Source: Bombyx mori
Lineage: Eukaryota > Arthropoda > Insecta > Lepidoptera > Bombycidae
Assembly (NCBI RefSeq): GCF_030269925.1
Contig: NC_085117.1
Location: forward strand, 8,556,731-8,620,730
Length of the DNA stretch: 64,000 nucleotides
Direction: 5' to 3'
The notes below the pieces were generated by a model. The model was given only the letters and a program-made list of their open reading frames with translations, made no database searches and was not told the origin of the DNA. Within the stretch, counting starts at the first letter, position 1. The number at the start of each line of letters is the position of its first letter. The position numbers and the translations under genes are program-made. Positions 45,419-58,120 of this stretch are shown here, one piece after another.

Positions 45419-45875
45419 GTATAATAATGGCGTCTATCCATAACGTTACATTTACACACGAATTGATCGTACGAAAGTCGAAGCAGCACATTCTTGTGGC
45501 GTGTTGAGCAGCAAGAAAATATTCACACGCATATTAAATAGAACGCGCCTATAGTGGCCGCAATAATGAGGAATTATTTTGTTTGAAACGCCATTGTAAC
45601 TCGCAACACCTGAGATTTGAACACAAAGCGTTATTGTGATTTCGGAGTACATGATTTATTTGCATACGTTCGGATGTCGCGAAGCCGACCCCCCGATCGA
45701 AGATTTTGAATAAGATCCGGGATGTCGGGATGTGTCGGGCCCACGGCGTTTGTAGGGTTGAATCGGTTTTAATTTGAGCTATTGTGATAATCGAAGCCAG
45801 ACCTCGTCTGTAGTTATTATGTTTTTATTAGCGTATTCGTATTAATAACGGATTTTTTTCTCAGTGAAGATCGGT
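45419..45875. other. Unique sequence, nothing recognised
   Basis: A GC-richer patch at 45660-45770 ('gggatgtcgggatgtgtcgg') with no frame. Confidence 0.35.
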
Positions 45876-46062
45876 TCTTGACTGAGTTCCTCGCCGGATC
45901 TTCTCAGTGGGTCGCGTTTCCGATCCGGTGGTAGATTCTGGGAAGCATTGCTCTTGCTAGGGCCAGTGTTAGCAACACCTCCGGTTTAAGCCCCGTGAGC
46001 TCACCTACTATCGGTGAATCTAAAATAACCCCTCGAGGTTACTAAAATAGGTAGGAGAGAAA
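45876..46062 (+). mobile_element. LINE tail A, 3' fragment
   Basis: Forward copy, 'ctcgccggatcttctcagtg' to 'actaaaataggtaggagaga'. Confidence 0.85.
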
Positions 46063-47103
46063 AGACTCTTCCGGATTTTCATTTCGATCCAAAAATCGCT
46101 GACCACATTAATACATAATGTTGTAGAGCTCAATTTCTGTCAATTTTCAGATATTTTTTTTGCAATATGGATTCCTTTAAGACTTCTGTTTTTCGATTTT
46201 CGCCAAACTTGGATATAATTAAAATTACATACTTTTACGGTTTAATCTTACGGTTTTTTTTTTCAATTTCATTTGTTCACGGACGACCAAAGCGTTCATT
46301 GACATTTAATTAATTATGACTGCTTTTAATTTATTTTAAACAATGTACCTCGTGGTGATCTATTGTGACAAATAAAAACTTATTTTGTTAACATATGTGT
46401 AACTTGCCAGATTCCTAATTGATTAATCAACATAAAAAATATCAATCTTGTTACATTATTAAATATGTACCACAAACTCATTTTTATTTTTGTTTCAATA
46501 ATAATTTGAATCAAAGATAAAAAAAACATCGAATGACATTTCAGGCAATCACAAAACAGCAAAGACAAATTTAAAATTCGAACATGCCCAATTGACAGGC
46601 ATAGACAAGTTTGACGTAACAAACGGCTTACAGAGATACTCGAAGCCAATAAATCACTCGTAGACTCAATAGCCGTGCACATCGCGCAACCCTTTGCCGA
46701 TCATTGTCACGAAAGAAAAAAAAAACATATACAAAAAAATTCGCATCAGCTTAGAATAATTTGCATATTAAGTTACGAGAGATTTTTGCATAACAACGTC
46801 CTTATTGTTGTGTGATGTGTGTACCTGGGTTTGCATCTGCGCTGAACAACGTGAAAAAAACGCGGCGTTTTCGATGCGTGTTCAAGCAACAGTGTTGATG
46901 AATATTCGCTCCCAACGGAAACGCTTAAAAAACAATTGAACTACTAATATGATGAGCGCACATAATTAGAAACGTAAATTTTCAAATGCGAATCCTACGT
47001 CAGTAGAATTAGTCATAACGTTTGTATTTCTCCAATAGGGAACCTCATTGTAAGAAGAAAAAAATAGTCACGTACCCCGTATTTAAAGTTTACACAATTA
47101 CTG
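46063..47103. other. AT-rich sequence, nothing recognised
   Basis: A 100-codon minus frame at 46380-46682 has no recognisable product. Confidence 0.4.
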
Positions 47104-47212
47104 CTGGTAGACTGGGATTGCCAGAAGTGTGGTACATACTTGGTTCGAAAAGTGGGATGGCCGTTATTCATTTAACATCAGGTGTTCCGTGAGCTCGTCT
47201 ACCGTTTCAGTG
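47104..47212 (+). mobile_element. Bm1 SINE, decayed and internally deleted
   Basis: 'actgctggtagactgggatt', 'cgaaaagtgggatggccgtt', then directly 'catttaacatcaggtgttcc' and 'gtgagctcgtctacc'. The middle of the element is missing. Confidence 0.5.
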
Positions 47213-47231
47213 CAAAAGGCAGAAACACACA

Positions 47232-47455
47232 CAGCCCACTGAGTTTCTCGCCGGATCTTCTCAGTGGGTCGCGTTTCTGATCCGGCGGTAGATTCTACGA
47301 AGCCCCGCTCTTGCTAGGGCTTGCTAGGGATAGGGCTTGCTAGGGCTGTCGAGCTAGTGATAGCCAATTTGCCAAGCTGAGCCCCTGAGCTCACCTACTG
47401 GCCCGGCAAATCTAGTATAAGCCCTCGAGGCTACTAGAACAGGTAAGCAAAAAGT
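47232..47455 (+). mobile_element. LINE tail A with local tandem expansion
   Basis: Forward copy in which 'cttgctagggcttgctaggg' and 'atagggcttgctagggct' (47310-47347) form a three-fold expansion of the unit usually present once. It ends 'actagaacaggtaagcaaaa'. Confidence 0.8.
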
Positions 47456-47476
47456 GCAAAAAAGATTAAAATCGCT

Positions 47477-47676
47477 ATTACTGGTGGTAGGACCTCTTGT
47501 ATTACTGGTGGTAGGACCTCTTGTAAGTCCGCACGGGTAGGTACCACCACCCAACCTATTTCCGCCGTGAAGCAGTAATGCGTTTCGGTTTGAAGGGCGG
47601 GGCAGCCGTTGTAACTATACTGAGACCTTAGAACTTAAATCTCTAAGCAACAGCTGTCTAAGCAATAAAAGAAAAT
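47477..47676 (+). mobile_element. Bm1 SINE with duplicated 5' end and internal deletion
   Basis: The first 24 bases (ATTACTGGTGGTAGGACCTC + TTGT) occur twice exactly (47477-47500, 47501-47524). Downstream, the body jumps from 'ttagaacttaaatct' to 'ctaagcaataaaag', losing about 100 bases. Confidence 0.85.
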
Positions 47677-48992
47677 CAATATACTCCGTAAATACATTGT
47701 ATCGGTCATTCGATCATCGGTACATCATTACACATAACATTACTTTTTACCCCAATATTAATACCCTAAGTAGAACAGACCCGCCAGTAAGAAGGGTCGA
47801 ACGTATCATTCAATATCCCTCCACTCCTTAAATTAACCCCTAGAACACAAAAACTGTCACGGAAGTTATTTTATTGAAAAAAAAAACCATTAATTATATT
47901 CTTTTATCATTAAAATAACTGACTAATTCAATGATACAGTTATTAATAAACAAATAATCTCATACAGCACATTATTTTAGCAGTCGGTTTATAATGAATG
48001 TTCTTCACTTCAGCAAATTTTCCTTCGTCGAAGTAATTTGTTAATGTTCTTTAAAAATATGATAGCCAATCGATTGATGTGAGCTCATTATTACGTATCT
48101 TTAAAGGTACACTTTGTGTCTTACTACTATTGATATGGATTGATACGTTAATTACCGATATTTCGTTTATTTCGATTTTAACGGTTTTGAGGGCAACCGA
48201 GTTTAAATTTCGTGAAACCCCGGGACTCCGAAAGATGATTTAAGGTTCAACACCAGTTTTATACCGACTCTTTTATTTGATAGTAACAATAGTGTTGAAT
48301 TAAAAATACCTACAGATAACTTGTTTGTGTAAAACAAATAAAGATATGTGCTATTTTTACATAATAATCTAAATAATTTAAGAAATACAATTGTGAGTTG
48401 GACCTCATGTCTCAAGGTGAGCGTCGGCCAACACCAAGTAACCCACGAAGTTTTTCATCTATCTGTGAAATAAATATCAGTAAAAATAACAATAAAAACA
48501 TCAGCCATATTGCGTCTAAGTCCGCTGATCAAAACACTTCAATCGATTGACATTTTTAAAATACATTACGTGTATAAATAAAACAATAATAAATCTCGGA
48601 CCGTTCGATTGGACTCTGAATAGATTAATAATAATCACTCGATACACATAATACATGTAAATTTAAAGAATTTATTTAATTCAACAAAGATTGTCAATCT
48701 CTGACGTTTAATAGCAATTAAAAAGCATTAAAACGGATTGTTCGATTAAAAGCATGTTTACGGAAGTAATTTTGCTGTTGTATTATACATTAAACAACAC
48801 GTTACAACTATATGACTATTGTTTTATTCATAATTTAACAGTATTCGTTAAGTATTTACATAGAATGGGTGGAGCAGAAGTGTCACATTATGCGCGCGGT
48901 AATACTACACTTGTATTTAGTGATGCGACTATGCTCTGGTATATAGTTTTCGTTTTTTCTAACAGCATACGTATCTTATCACTACATAGTAC
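47677..48992. other. AT-rich sequence, nothing recognised
   Basis: 85-codon and shorter chance frames only. Confidence 0.4.
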
Positions 48993-49252
48993 TAACGGCC
49001 GTCTGGTGTAGTGGTAAGTGACATGGTCACTACACAAGGGGGTCGCGGGTTCGAATCCCGCCAAGGGAAGATATTTGTATGATAAATATAAATGTCTTTT
49101 CCAGGGTTATGGATGTATGTTAAATATATGTATGTGTATAATAAAAATCTTACATTTATTTCCTTTATGTAACACAAGTTCTTTACGAACTTATCACGGG
49201 ACCAGTTAACGTGGCGTGATTGTTAGTAAAATATTTATTATTATTATTATTA
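48993..49252 (+). mobile_element. tRNA-derived SINE (family T), copy 3
   Basis: Forward copy beginning CTAACGGCCGTCTGGTGTAG with A box and, at about 49047, B box GGTTCGAATCC. It lacks about eight bases ('ctggtacc') in the body compared with the other two. The tail is (TTA)n. ATAGTA on both sides may be the target-site duplication. Confidence 0.85.
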
Positions 49253-49455
49253 TAGTATAAAACAAAATCGCTTTCTCTGTGCCTATATCCCTATGTATGC
49301 TTAAATTTTTAAAACTACGCAACGGATTTTGATGCGGTTTCTTTAATAGATAGAGTTTATATGGATAGTTTATATGTATAATAACATCCATTAAATAGTG
49401 GAGAAATCAATAATAAATTACAGTTTCCGAAGCGAAGCGAGGACGGGTCGCTAGT
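49253..49455 (+). repeat. RTE-like dispersed repeat
   Basis: 'actacgcaacggattttgat' then 'gcggtttctttaatagatag' and the end 'ccgaagcgaagcgaggacgg' + 'gtcgctagt' are hallmarks of a common insect RTE-derived repeat. It follows the SINE tail directly. Confidence 0.5.
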
Positions 49456-50714
49456 AAAAAATTATTAAGATTGTCTTTGTACTATTGTCTATGTACAGAG
49501 TAAAGTGATTTGAGAAAACTGGAAGACAGAGCGAGTTTGGTACTAGATCATTGAGTCTAATCTATATTAACATGGTACATAAATGTAATAGTTGGTATGT
49601 TTGGTAATAACTTAATCACGCAAAAATGGCTGATCAATGATATGATGGTGCAGATCGAAAGCTGGTATCAAAAATCCTTGAAAAAATTGCGATCAATAAA
49701 CAAACTGCCCACATTTATTTGTCCCGTTTGTACGGAATTCACACACTAAATCTCCGAAAAATTAACTTAACAAAATAATAATTAATATTGCGTTAAATAA
49801 TAAACAGTCCTCCTGTTTTCATACTAATTGAGGCCACAGAGAAACCCGATAATTTTTTCACGCATAAGTTCATTATTAGCGTTGCCAATAATTTTGTCGA
49901 CGCTTAAAAAAAAACGTTATTAGAAAATTACATATGTCCTTCTTCACTGTATTATAATTACCGAAAAAAAAAACCACCCCACAATTTTTCACTTAATTTC
50001 CACAGCGGTCACTATAATTGAAGAAAAAAAAAACGTAAAAAAACTTCACTCTGCTACCCCATAATTTGAGGCACGAACCAGAAAAATTGACGTGGTGTTT
50101 GACCCCATAAACTCCCCACCTAGCGTCGTTCACGCCCATCGATTTTTTTTTCTATAAGGGGGCCCGTCCCCCTGTAGTTCAGCAGGGTTGACAGCTGTTG
50201 GTTTCTTGTTAGAGTTTTTTGAACGACCGTTTGTAATTTATACTGTGTTTATATTCCCTCCAATTACTTTACCAGAGTTTAAGTTACGTTGGTTCTACTC
50301 ATGAATGATATTGTTTGTTCCTTAGGCTGGTCGCGTTTAGAATTAGTTTTGCGAGCACTCACGGACGTTAACGTAAATTTGAAAGTCCCATATCATGTTC
50401 GTTGGCCTTTTTAAATTAAACAAAAATTGCTAGCAATTTAATTCTTATAACATTTAGGGCCATTTAGACCGCAATTTTTTAACGTGTTATTTTTCTTAAA
50501 AGAAATACGATAAGTAATATTATTGGATTGATTAATATTATTTTTCGCACTATTCGCCCCTGACGTTAGCATACATTATATTATTATATATACAATAATA
50601 TATTACAATAACAATATTATTGTACTACTTTATAGTATTGCTAATTTTGTATAGAGTCTATACAAAACCAACAATACTAAGGTTTGACAGAAACATACGT
50701 ACAAACTTTTTTAA
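49456..50714. other. Unique sequence, nothing recognised
   Basis: Contains the small G/C palindrome AGGGGGCCCGTCCCCCT near 50157-50173 and many A-runs between 49900 and 50050. Confidence 0.4.
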
Positions 50715-50852
50715 ATTGATTAGTCGCGTAAGCAAACTCACGGCTCACTTGTTAAGTGCTTACCAGGGCCCATAGACATAAGCACCGTAGATACCGTCAT
50801 CCACCTTAAGACATGAGTTTTAAATCTCAGTTTTATAGAACAACGGCTGCAA
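50715..50852 (-). mobile_element. Bm1 SINE, strongly diverged 3' part
   Basis: 'agcaaactcacggctcactt', 'ccagggcccatagacataag', 'accttaagacatgagtttta'. Confidence 0.6.
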
Positions 50853-51149
50853 CACACCACAGCCTGGCGGCTTTAACAGCAAGAGACAAAACATAAAACT
50901 AAGGGCTAAAATGTAAAATTACTCAGTTGGTGATTGACTTTAGGGATCAAGCGTTGAAAAGTGAATTTTGAATTGGTCAGATTCTCGAAAATAAGATTAT
51001 TTATAGTAACGAATGAAATTAAGAAGAAACGTAAGAAGAATAGTAAATTCCAATTAGAAGGGAACGCACAAATTTAAAATTTAAAAATTAAAATCCTATT
51101 AGATTACAATAAATTAACAGGAAATTCCCTTTCCAGATGTCACCAGTCA

Positions 51150-51163
51150 GCGCCATCTAGCGG
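51150..51163 (-). promoter_or_regulatory. CTCF-like motif
   Basis: On the minus strand CCGCTAGATGGCGC fits the CTCF core pattern CCNSYAGRKGGCRC at every position. A near match (CCGTTAGATGGCAG, 51234-51247) lies 85 bases on in the same orientation. Motif only; occupancy unknown. Confidence 0.4.
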
Positions 51164-51428
51164 TCGTAGATAAGTAGTTTCAGATAAGAACGGATGTTCG
51201 CTGGAACTTTTTCTCGTGCCTACCTCGTGGCTACTGCCATCTAACGGAAAGAATGAAAAAGTTAAGTTTCAAGAAATAACAATACAGTTCATTTCACTCA
51301 CATATTTCTCTTTTGTTGAATTCGAGTTGGATTCTATACTGTTCACAATTATTTAAGAAATTCAAAAATCTGCTTATTCAAGAACGAGAGACTACCAATA
51401 TTACGAGTATAATAAACAAATATTACCT

Positions 51429-51673
51429 TTTTTTTTTATTGCTTAGATGTATGGACGAGCTCACAGCTCACCTGTTGTTAAATGGTTACTGGAGCCCATA
51501 GACATTTACAACGTAAATGCGCCACCCACCTCGAGATATAAGTTCTAAGATCTCAGTATAGTTACAACGGCTACCCCACCCTTCGAACCGAAACGCATTA
51601 CTGCTTCACGGCGGAAATAGGCGGGGTGGTGGTACCTACCCGTGCGGACTCTCAAGAGGTCCTACCACCAGTG
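51429..51673 (-). mobile_element. Bm1 SINE, lacks tRNA head
   Basis: Reverse copy with T-run, 'attgcttagatgtatggacg' to 'caagaggtcctaccaccagt'. Close to consensus. Confidence 0.9.
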
Positions 51674-51912
51674 AAAAACTAACTTTATTGGTAATACTTC
51701 ATTGACATTAGTATAATGATGTCATTAGTACATCTTGTGAGTCGGTATGCAGCTAATTCGATAAAATAACTATTTAGCTCCAATAGGACTGTCTTCTAAT
51801 AGACTACGGGATTAAATTTCATGTTTCATCCCCTTGTATAACATGTATTTTTGCTATTTATAATACATAAATTTGTAATATATTTAAGCGTCAATATGTT
51901 ACATTTTGATAA

Positions 51913-52105
51913 TTAATTATTTATTGCACAAGACGGCTTAACGAGCTTACGGCCAATCTGGTATTAAGTGATTAATAAAGGCCATAGTTATCACAACGTG
52001 ATCAGCGCCACCTACCTTAAGGTGTTTGATTTTTATTAGAAATATCCCTGTCCCGATTCCCGAAGCGGAACTTATGACGGCTTCACGCCAAAACGAGCTA
52101 AGAAT
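51913..52105 (-). mobile_element. Bm1 SINE, decayed
   Basis: 'tttattgcacaagacggctt', 'aacgagcttacggccaatct', 'cgccacctaccttaaggtg', 'cttcacgccaaaacgag'. An old reverse copy. Confidence 0.55.
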
Positions 52106-52317
52106 AAGTGATTAAAGAGTAGCGTAGAATATAAGAAATACGTCAAAAACCCGAAGTTAATCTTCCTTATAGACAAGTTGCAACAACATGCATAACCTAG
52201 ATCTCCAGGCAAAAACAATTTTCCCTTCTAACTCACAATACTTTCGTATTTATACGTAATGTCCTAGAATTTACCACCTTATTCCTTCCTTGGACTGTCG
52301 TAATAAGCAACTAAGGG

Positions 52318-52812
52318 AGCTTTTTTTTTATTGCCCTTGTAGGCAGATCGGCTACGGCCCACCTGATGGTGAGTAGTTACCTTCGCCCATAGATTTCAGC
52401 AATGCCAGGGGCAGAGCCAAGCCGCTGCCTATCGCTTAATAGTCTTTACAAGCATCGTTTGATGAAGGACATGTCATAGCGCTCGGGAAACACCGTGGAG
52501 GGGAGTTGATTCCATAGCCGGATGGTACGTGGCAAAAAAGACCTCTGGAAACCCCCTGTCGATGAATGCAGCGGTTCCAAATAATATGGATGAGCTCTGC
52601 TCCGATGGCGGGAGGTGCGATATTAAAAAGGAGATGAGTGGATCATCTCAAACAATTCCTCAGCGCACTCCCCATGGAACATACAGTACAAAATACAGAG
52701 GGAACCGAAGTCCCTCCGCAGACCCAGAGGTTCCAAACGATCCGTGAGAACGGGATTATCGATAATCCGAACGGCTCTCTTCTAGGTATTGCAGCTACTG
52801 GAGAATTTTGAG
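52318..52812 (-). pseudogene. LINE B ORF2 C-terminus and 3' UTR, eroded
   Basis: Minus-strand counterpart of 22319-22772: T-run (A-tail), the 3' UTR block 'ggcccacctgatggtgagta', then codons for ...RQRLGSAPGIAE, PRTIRLWNQLPSTVFP, and DRLEPLGLRRDFGSL, starting some 60 codons further upstream with a VRIIDN stretch. Several in-frame stops show it is older than the 22-kb copy. No RT core. Confidence 0.75.
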
Positions 52813-52856
52813 CAACATACTCTGAGCATTGCGATCGTCAACTGGCACCTATCGGT

Positions 52857-53045
52857 GGTTAGCCCACTGAGTTTCTCGCCGGATCTTCTCAGTGGATCGC
52901 GATTCTGATTCGGTGGTAGAATCTGCGTAACACTGCTCTTGATAAGGCTAGTGCTAGCAAATTCTCTAAGGTTGAGCCCGTGAGCTCACCTACCCGTCTG
53001 GGCGTAGCTGGAAGCCCCTTAGACTACCAGCGAATAGGTGGGAAA
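52857..53045 (+). mobile_element. LINE tail A, 3' fragment
   Basis: Forward copy, 'cactgagtttctcgccggat' to 'cagcgaataggtgggaaaaa'. Confidence 0.85.
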
Positions 53046-53050
53046 AAATT

Positions 53051-53160
53051 TGGTGGTAGAGCATATTGTATCCCCGCACGGGCAGATACCACCATCCTGC
53101 CAATTTCTGCCGTGAAACAGCATTCCGGCTTAAATATTACGACAGACGTTGTACAAAAAA
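53051..53160 (+). mobile_element. Bm1 SINE, short fragment
   Basis: 'tggtggtagagcatattgta' to 'cgacagacgttgtacaaaaa', forward, directly after the tail A A-run. Confidence 0.6.
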
Positions 53161-53686
53161 ATTATAACTTCGACATCAACCTGTGCTGTCAGTTCGCTCA
53201 CTAATCTACGCATTCCAATGAAAACTCTAAAATTTTTATAGGTATTTTATTGATGGATCATCAATTTATTACAACAAATGATTTTACGTTATCATCAAAA
53301 TACAGCTGTCACCGGTTCCGGGATCATAACATAAAATATTTAGACACGCGTTGTTAAATTCATAGGCGAGCCACTTCGTGATTTTATTATGATTGGATAA
53401 TTAATATCTTACGTGATTCGTGTATAGCACAGAAGTTTAAACTTAGCTGATCACACAAAATTTAAATTTTACATTTGCTTGGAATTCCATATTTCTTTTC
53501 GAATAGCATTAGTAAAATATAATAATTAAAGCGAAATAACATGATTAACGCCAGATAAATCCGTCAAAGTATTTCTAATTATGTTATCTACGAACTGCGA
53601 AAAGCGAAGATCTCTTTTGTTCATCGTTCCCTCACTGCTGAGGATTGCGATCACATGTGACTTTCCTCCATAGTGTTCTTTTTTTC
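53161..53686. other. AT-rich sequence, nothing recognised
   Basis: No repeat or frame. Confidence 0.4.
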
Positions 53687-53842
53687 CTCCTACCTATACC
53701 TTGAGAGGCTATTTCAGCGTAACCTTAACTAGTAAGTGAGCTCACGGGACTCAAACCTGATGACGATGTTAACACGAACCCTAGCAAGAGCCGTGCTTTG
53801 CAGAATCTACCACCCGATTGGAAACGCGACCCACTGTGACCC
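53687..53842 (-). mobile_element. LINE tail A, 3' fragment
   Basis: Reverse copy, 'cctcctacctataccttgag' to 'ggaaacgcgacccactgtga', of the same subtype as 23655-23858. Confidence 0.8.
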
Positions 53843-54785
53843 TATGACTGTGATTCTATGCGACCCAAAATTATGAGCTTCTTTAATTCAATGTCTGAGA
53901 GACCGCATGATGTGTCGGAAGAAGTTCTTAACACGTTCTTGGCAGATAGCAGAGAGCTTTTTTGGATGTTTAGGTCTATTATATGATTTATTTAGATATA
54001 TTATTATCATGTGGTCAGAATTATTTCTGACTTAATACTATTATAATTCGATGATTACTATTGTGTGTTTGACATAACAAGTTGTTTTTAGATGTTTTTT
54101 GTTGCTTTCGAATATATACCAGACTAGACGGTAAGTGGTTATGGGTACGGTAAAATTGACTGTTGCTTCCCATAAACAACCCAGATCCACTTCATACTCT
54201 CACATACCATTATTATCTCTGACAACATTACAAAGTTGAGTGTATAGTCAAGTACTAAGTAAGTATTCAGTAACAGTTAATTTGTAAAAAAACATATAAA
54301 ATTTATAGCTCTACACTAAGTATTTCTCATGCTATTGTTGTTAACGTAATTTGCTATAAAAAAGACCAACAATTGATACTTTATTATGCACAGCGCACGC
54401 CTACACGGCCTTAGAACACAGTCGCTACGAAAACAAAACAGAAAAAAAAAACATGTTTATTGGCGCCACAATCAATGGGATATTAAATTAAATAAGACAT
54501 AAAGATTTATTGTGGACTTTTATTATCTTGAAGATATGAAACGAAGATAAAAAAGTATACTATAACTAAGATATAGGACCTTAGGAACATAAGAAAATTG
54601 CAATACCAGAAACTGGTTTCGCAGCTGATTATTTTTAGAAGAGTATCTATATTTAATACAGTTTGGGTATTTAAAGTTTTGAAGTACCTACTGACTCTTA
54701 CCTTCTATGCGTGCGGTTCTGGTATAGCACATGAGAATTTTGGGAATAACACAAGAGAATCCGCTGTGTTAGGGCCTTAGAGTTG
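53843..54785. other. AT-rich sequence, nothing recognised
   Basis: No repeat or frame that I could support. Confidence 0.4.
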
Positions 54786-55024
54786 TTTATTTATTTCTTA
54801 GATGGGTAGACAAGCTCACGGCCCACCTGGTGTGAGGTGGTCTGGTACATCTACAACGTAAATGGCGCCACCCACTTTGGAGACATGAATTCTAAGGTCT
54901 CAAATATAGTTACAGCGGCTGCTCCACCCTTCAAACCGAAACGCACTACTGCTACACGGCAGAAATAGGCAGGGTGGTGGTACCTACCGGCACGGACTCA
55001 CAAGAGGTCCTATTACCAGTAATT
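54786..55024 (-). mobile_element. Bm1 SINE, lacks tRNA head
   Basis: Reverse copy, 'tttcttagatgggtagacaa' to 'caagaggtcctattaccagt', with about 18 bases missing around 'ggtggtctggtacatctac'. Confidence 0.85.
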
Positions 55025-55041
55025 TATTTACTAAATTTAAA

Positions 55042-55228
55042 GTCGAAGTCTCGAGTCGAAACGCTTATCTGCTTCACGGCATAATGACGTGCTGATGGCA
55101 AAAATAGTGGGAAATTTTCCGATAAACACAAATATAGAAACTACCACCACTGACAGACTTCAGATCCTCGTCTCATCTTAAAACGGGGTCGGCCGTGAGC
55201 CGATCTACAGATCAACGCATAAAAAACC
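55042..55228. mobile_element. Mosaic of Bm1-like scraps
   Basis: 'tcgaaacgcttatctgcttc' looks like reverse Bm1, while 'cggccgtgagccgatctaca' and the closing A-run look forward. Probably two old fragments. Confidence 0.35.
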
Positions 55229-56934
55229 ATCAATTACAGCATGAAGATCAGTAATTTGTTATTATCCGACAGCTGAATCGTTAGTAATGGCGTGACTGAC
55301 TTTAATTCAATGGAATCGTGCAATTCTAAAAACTAGATCCAGTGACATTGCTCCAATGAAGTAGGAAACCTATGGAAATGAAACGTCAACCAAAATTTCG
55401 TGCCAGTGTGACGTCATCTGGCCACAAAACATGGCGGCTTTAGTGCTGTACAAAAGATTTCAATGTTATCAGGTTTTATCGATAAACGTTCTTGGCTCAT
55501 TTTATTTTAAATATTGTTGAGTATTATTTATTTGTAGAATTTATACTTTAATGGGAAGTAAGTAGGTATATTGTTATGTGCAAATATGATATGATTTAGA
55601 TGGGTGAAATCTAAGACAAGTTCGTCCTTCGAATTTGCCAAGTAAACGATATGATGATTTTTAAAAGTTGCTACACTGATTTTATAAAGTTGTCGTTTGT
55701 CGCAAAACATAAAGATATGGCGTAGTTCAAAGCCATCAGCCCATTTCTAGCATGCTAAATGTTATCGTATTTTGAGTACGTGTTTTTCTTAGACTATTAC
55801 AATCTATTTTAATTGTTTTCCTGACTCTAAAGTCCGTAACATACTACCGCAGCGCACCCCAAGGAAGGTGCGCCGCACCATTTGAATAACTTTCGCTTGA
55901 GAGTGATTCAAATTTTAAACTGATCAAGGGACCGCGTGAAAAAAAAAACACCTACAGAACATTTATTCATTAATTACAAACGTCATTCCTTGTGACTTCC
56001 TCTCTAAAATCACTTAATTATTAAATATTTAACAAATTTACAATAGTGTTTTACTCACTGCGGAATAAAACTATTTTATTTAAATAGTTCCGAAGAGATT
56101 TTGTCGGTAGCCTTTTTCCCGAAATATCTAAACAGAATGTCTAAATATGTTTTGATGACATATTTTAAAGTGGTATTTATGATTAGTGTCATGATCAATA
56201 GATTCCGACCGAAAAATGGATTTTTCGGATGAGGGCTCCATAATGAATTTAAATACATATAGATAATAGTTTTTGGGCATCGACTTTCTTGAGATCCTCT
56301 AAAATACGTTTTAATTATTATTTTTGTATGTTTTAAGCATGATAAATTATGAAATTTTATATAATCAATCATATTAAATCGATATCAAAGTCAATAAATA
56401 ATGTACAACCCAAAACAGACGGCCGAACTGACGTGACAATGACATTTGGCGCGCTAAACATGGCGGATTTTCGGCCTCATTAGACGGAGACGGAGATATT
56501 TACGTATATTCATGTTTCATTTTATGTACGCACTGAAATACTGTTATATTGTTTTCCTGCGAGTTAAAGTGCTGAGTAAGAACGAGATAGATATATGTTT
56601 ATGTATGTGCCTTCAAAATGGGTGCTATTTATATAAGCAATTGTACGTATAGAACAATATGTCGTGTCCCTACTATATAGGTCTATGCATTGCTCGGCCT
56701 ACAACAAGCTCTATTATGACAGATTTTTCCTTGTTGTTGTTTTTACGTCAACGTGTGACAATTTATGTCTTGTCCGGTGTAATTACGGAAAGCTATTGTA
56801 TGTTTTATAATTGACGTTCAATTATGTAGGGATGCTCTTTTGTTTGAACAGATCAGAAGATGACATGGATGATGACATTCTAAGCAGTTTCGATTCTTAT
56901 TAGATACTTTGAACCCTAAATATTACAATACTTT
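55229..56934. other. Unique sequence, nothing recognised
   Basis: TGACGTCA occurs at about 55409. Two 'acatggcgg' strings (about 55428 and 56458) lie in GC-richer patches. A 98-codon minus frame (56076-56372) is AT-rich and unrecognised. Confidence 0.35.
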
Positions 56935-57292
56935 TTCAAACATGTTTCCTAACGTCCTTACGGATCCATCAGATCCAATAACCTTTGCATTAGATGTCTT
57001 CAGCTCTAACACTAGGAGCAGGCTTAGGGACCCCGCAATCGTCGAACTCGACAACGAGGTCAACGTGCAACCTAACCCGTGCATCAGCCCGCTGATTTTC
57101 TCGCCGGATCTTCTCAGCGGGTCGCGATTCCGATCCAATGGTAAATTCATTCGCAAAGCAGTTGTTCTTGAGTTGTTAGGTTTAGGGTAGCTGTTAGCAA
57201 ATCCCGCCCCTCTTGGCTAAGCTTTGCTCGCCCACCTGTCCTGATGAAGCTGGAAAGGCTTCCGGGCCACCAGTAATCCTTCTATCATAAAA
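56935..57292 (+). mobile_element. LINE tail C, long copy
   Basis: 'ccatcagatccaataacctt', 'ctctaacactaggagcaggc', 'tctcgccggatcttctcagc', 'cgcccacctgtcctgatgaa' and 'ccaccagtaatccttctatc'. The 'ggaggcgctcgg' block is deleted. Frames overlap on both strands but read through non-coding blocks. Confidence 0.75.
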
Positions 57293-58120
57293 AAGTCTAC
57301 TGTAATATTGAATATTATGTATTATATTTATTTTTAATTCAAAAGTGCATGGATAGTAAAGTGAAAAGTAAAAAGCCGAATAAATCTATAGATAACGCCA
57401 TCTAGGTAACGAGGGATGTAAAAAGAATATTTTTTTACAATTGAACGGTAGTTATGTTATTATGCCAACTAGTTTGATGCCGGATTATTAACTACTTCAC
57501 AGGTTTATTAACGAATTTGATGATGAAACGTCTAGTACACAATACAACGGAGACTTTAATCTTTCCCACAAGGTTAGTAGAGGTACACAAGGCGAAGTGT
57601 AAAGGCTACATAGAAATTTAAAACTAAGCACTTTAGTATAATAAGATCTGTTTTTGATTTAACTTTTCTGTTACATTTTGATATGAATTAAGATGAGGCT
57701 GTCTGTCATAAACTGTAGAAGAAAAATTCAAAAGGTAAAGTCTACCAAAAATTTACTTCGTATTCAGGCTTTTTTCTCAGTTGGCACTTACGGGACGTAA
57801 TTTGGCATTGGAAACAAATTGAAAAATGCTTTTACAAAACATGTTTTTTAATTGGAACAAAACCTAAATTTGAACTTAGTATTAAAAAAATATTACATAT
57901 TGAATCGCTAGTAAAAAAATGGAATACTAAAAAGCTTAGATACATATCTGAGTTATTCACCAAGACTTGCATCATTTACTACACCCAATTATTATAGTTC
58001 TTATAACATACGTTATAATATCATTATATTGCACAGTACATAAATGAATACATTATTGAAGCTACTGCATTTCAACTAACCAGCTAACTTAAAGCACATA
58101 AATAATAAAAAAAATTAACG
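57293..58120. other. AT-rich sequence, nothing recognised
   Basis: 'acgccatctagg' (about 57396) is a partial CTCF-like match. 57850-58000 may be decayed LINE coding sequence leading into the next entry. Confidence 0.35.

Noticed and set aside
56909..57190. 93-codon frame as a gene
   Set aside because: It reads through LINE tail C, whose other copies at 28.3 and 30.6 kb are not open in that frame.
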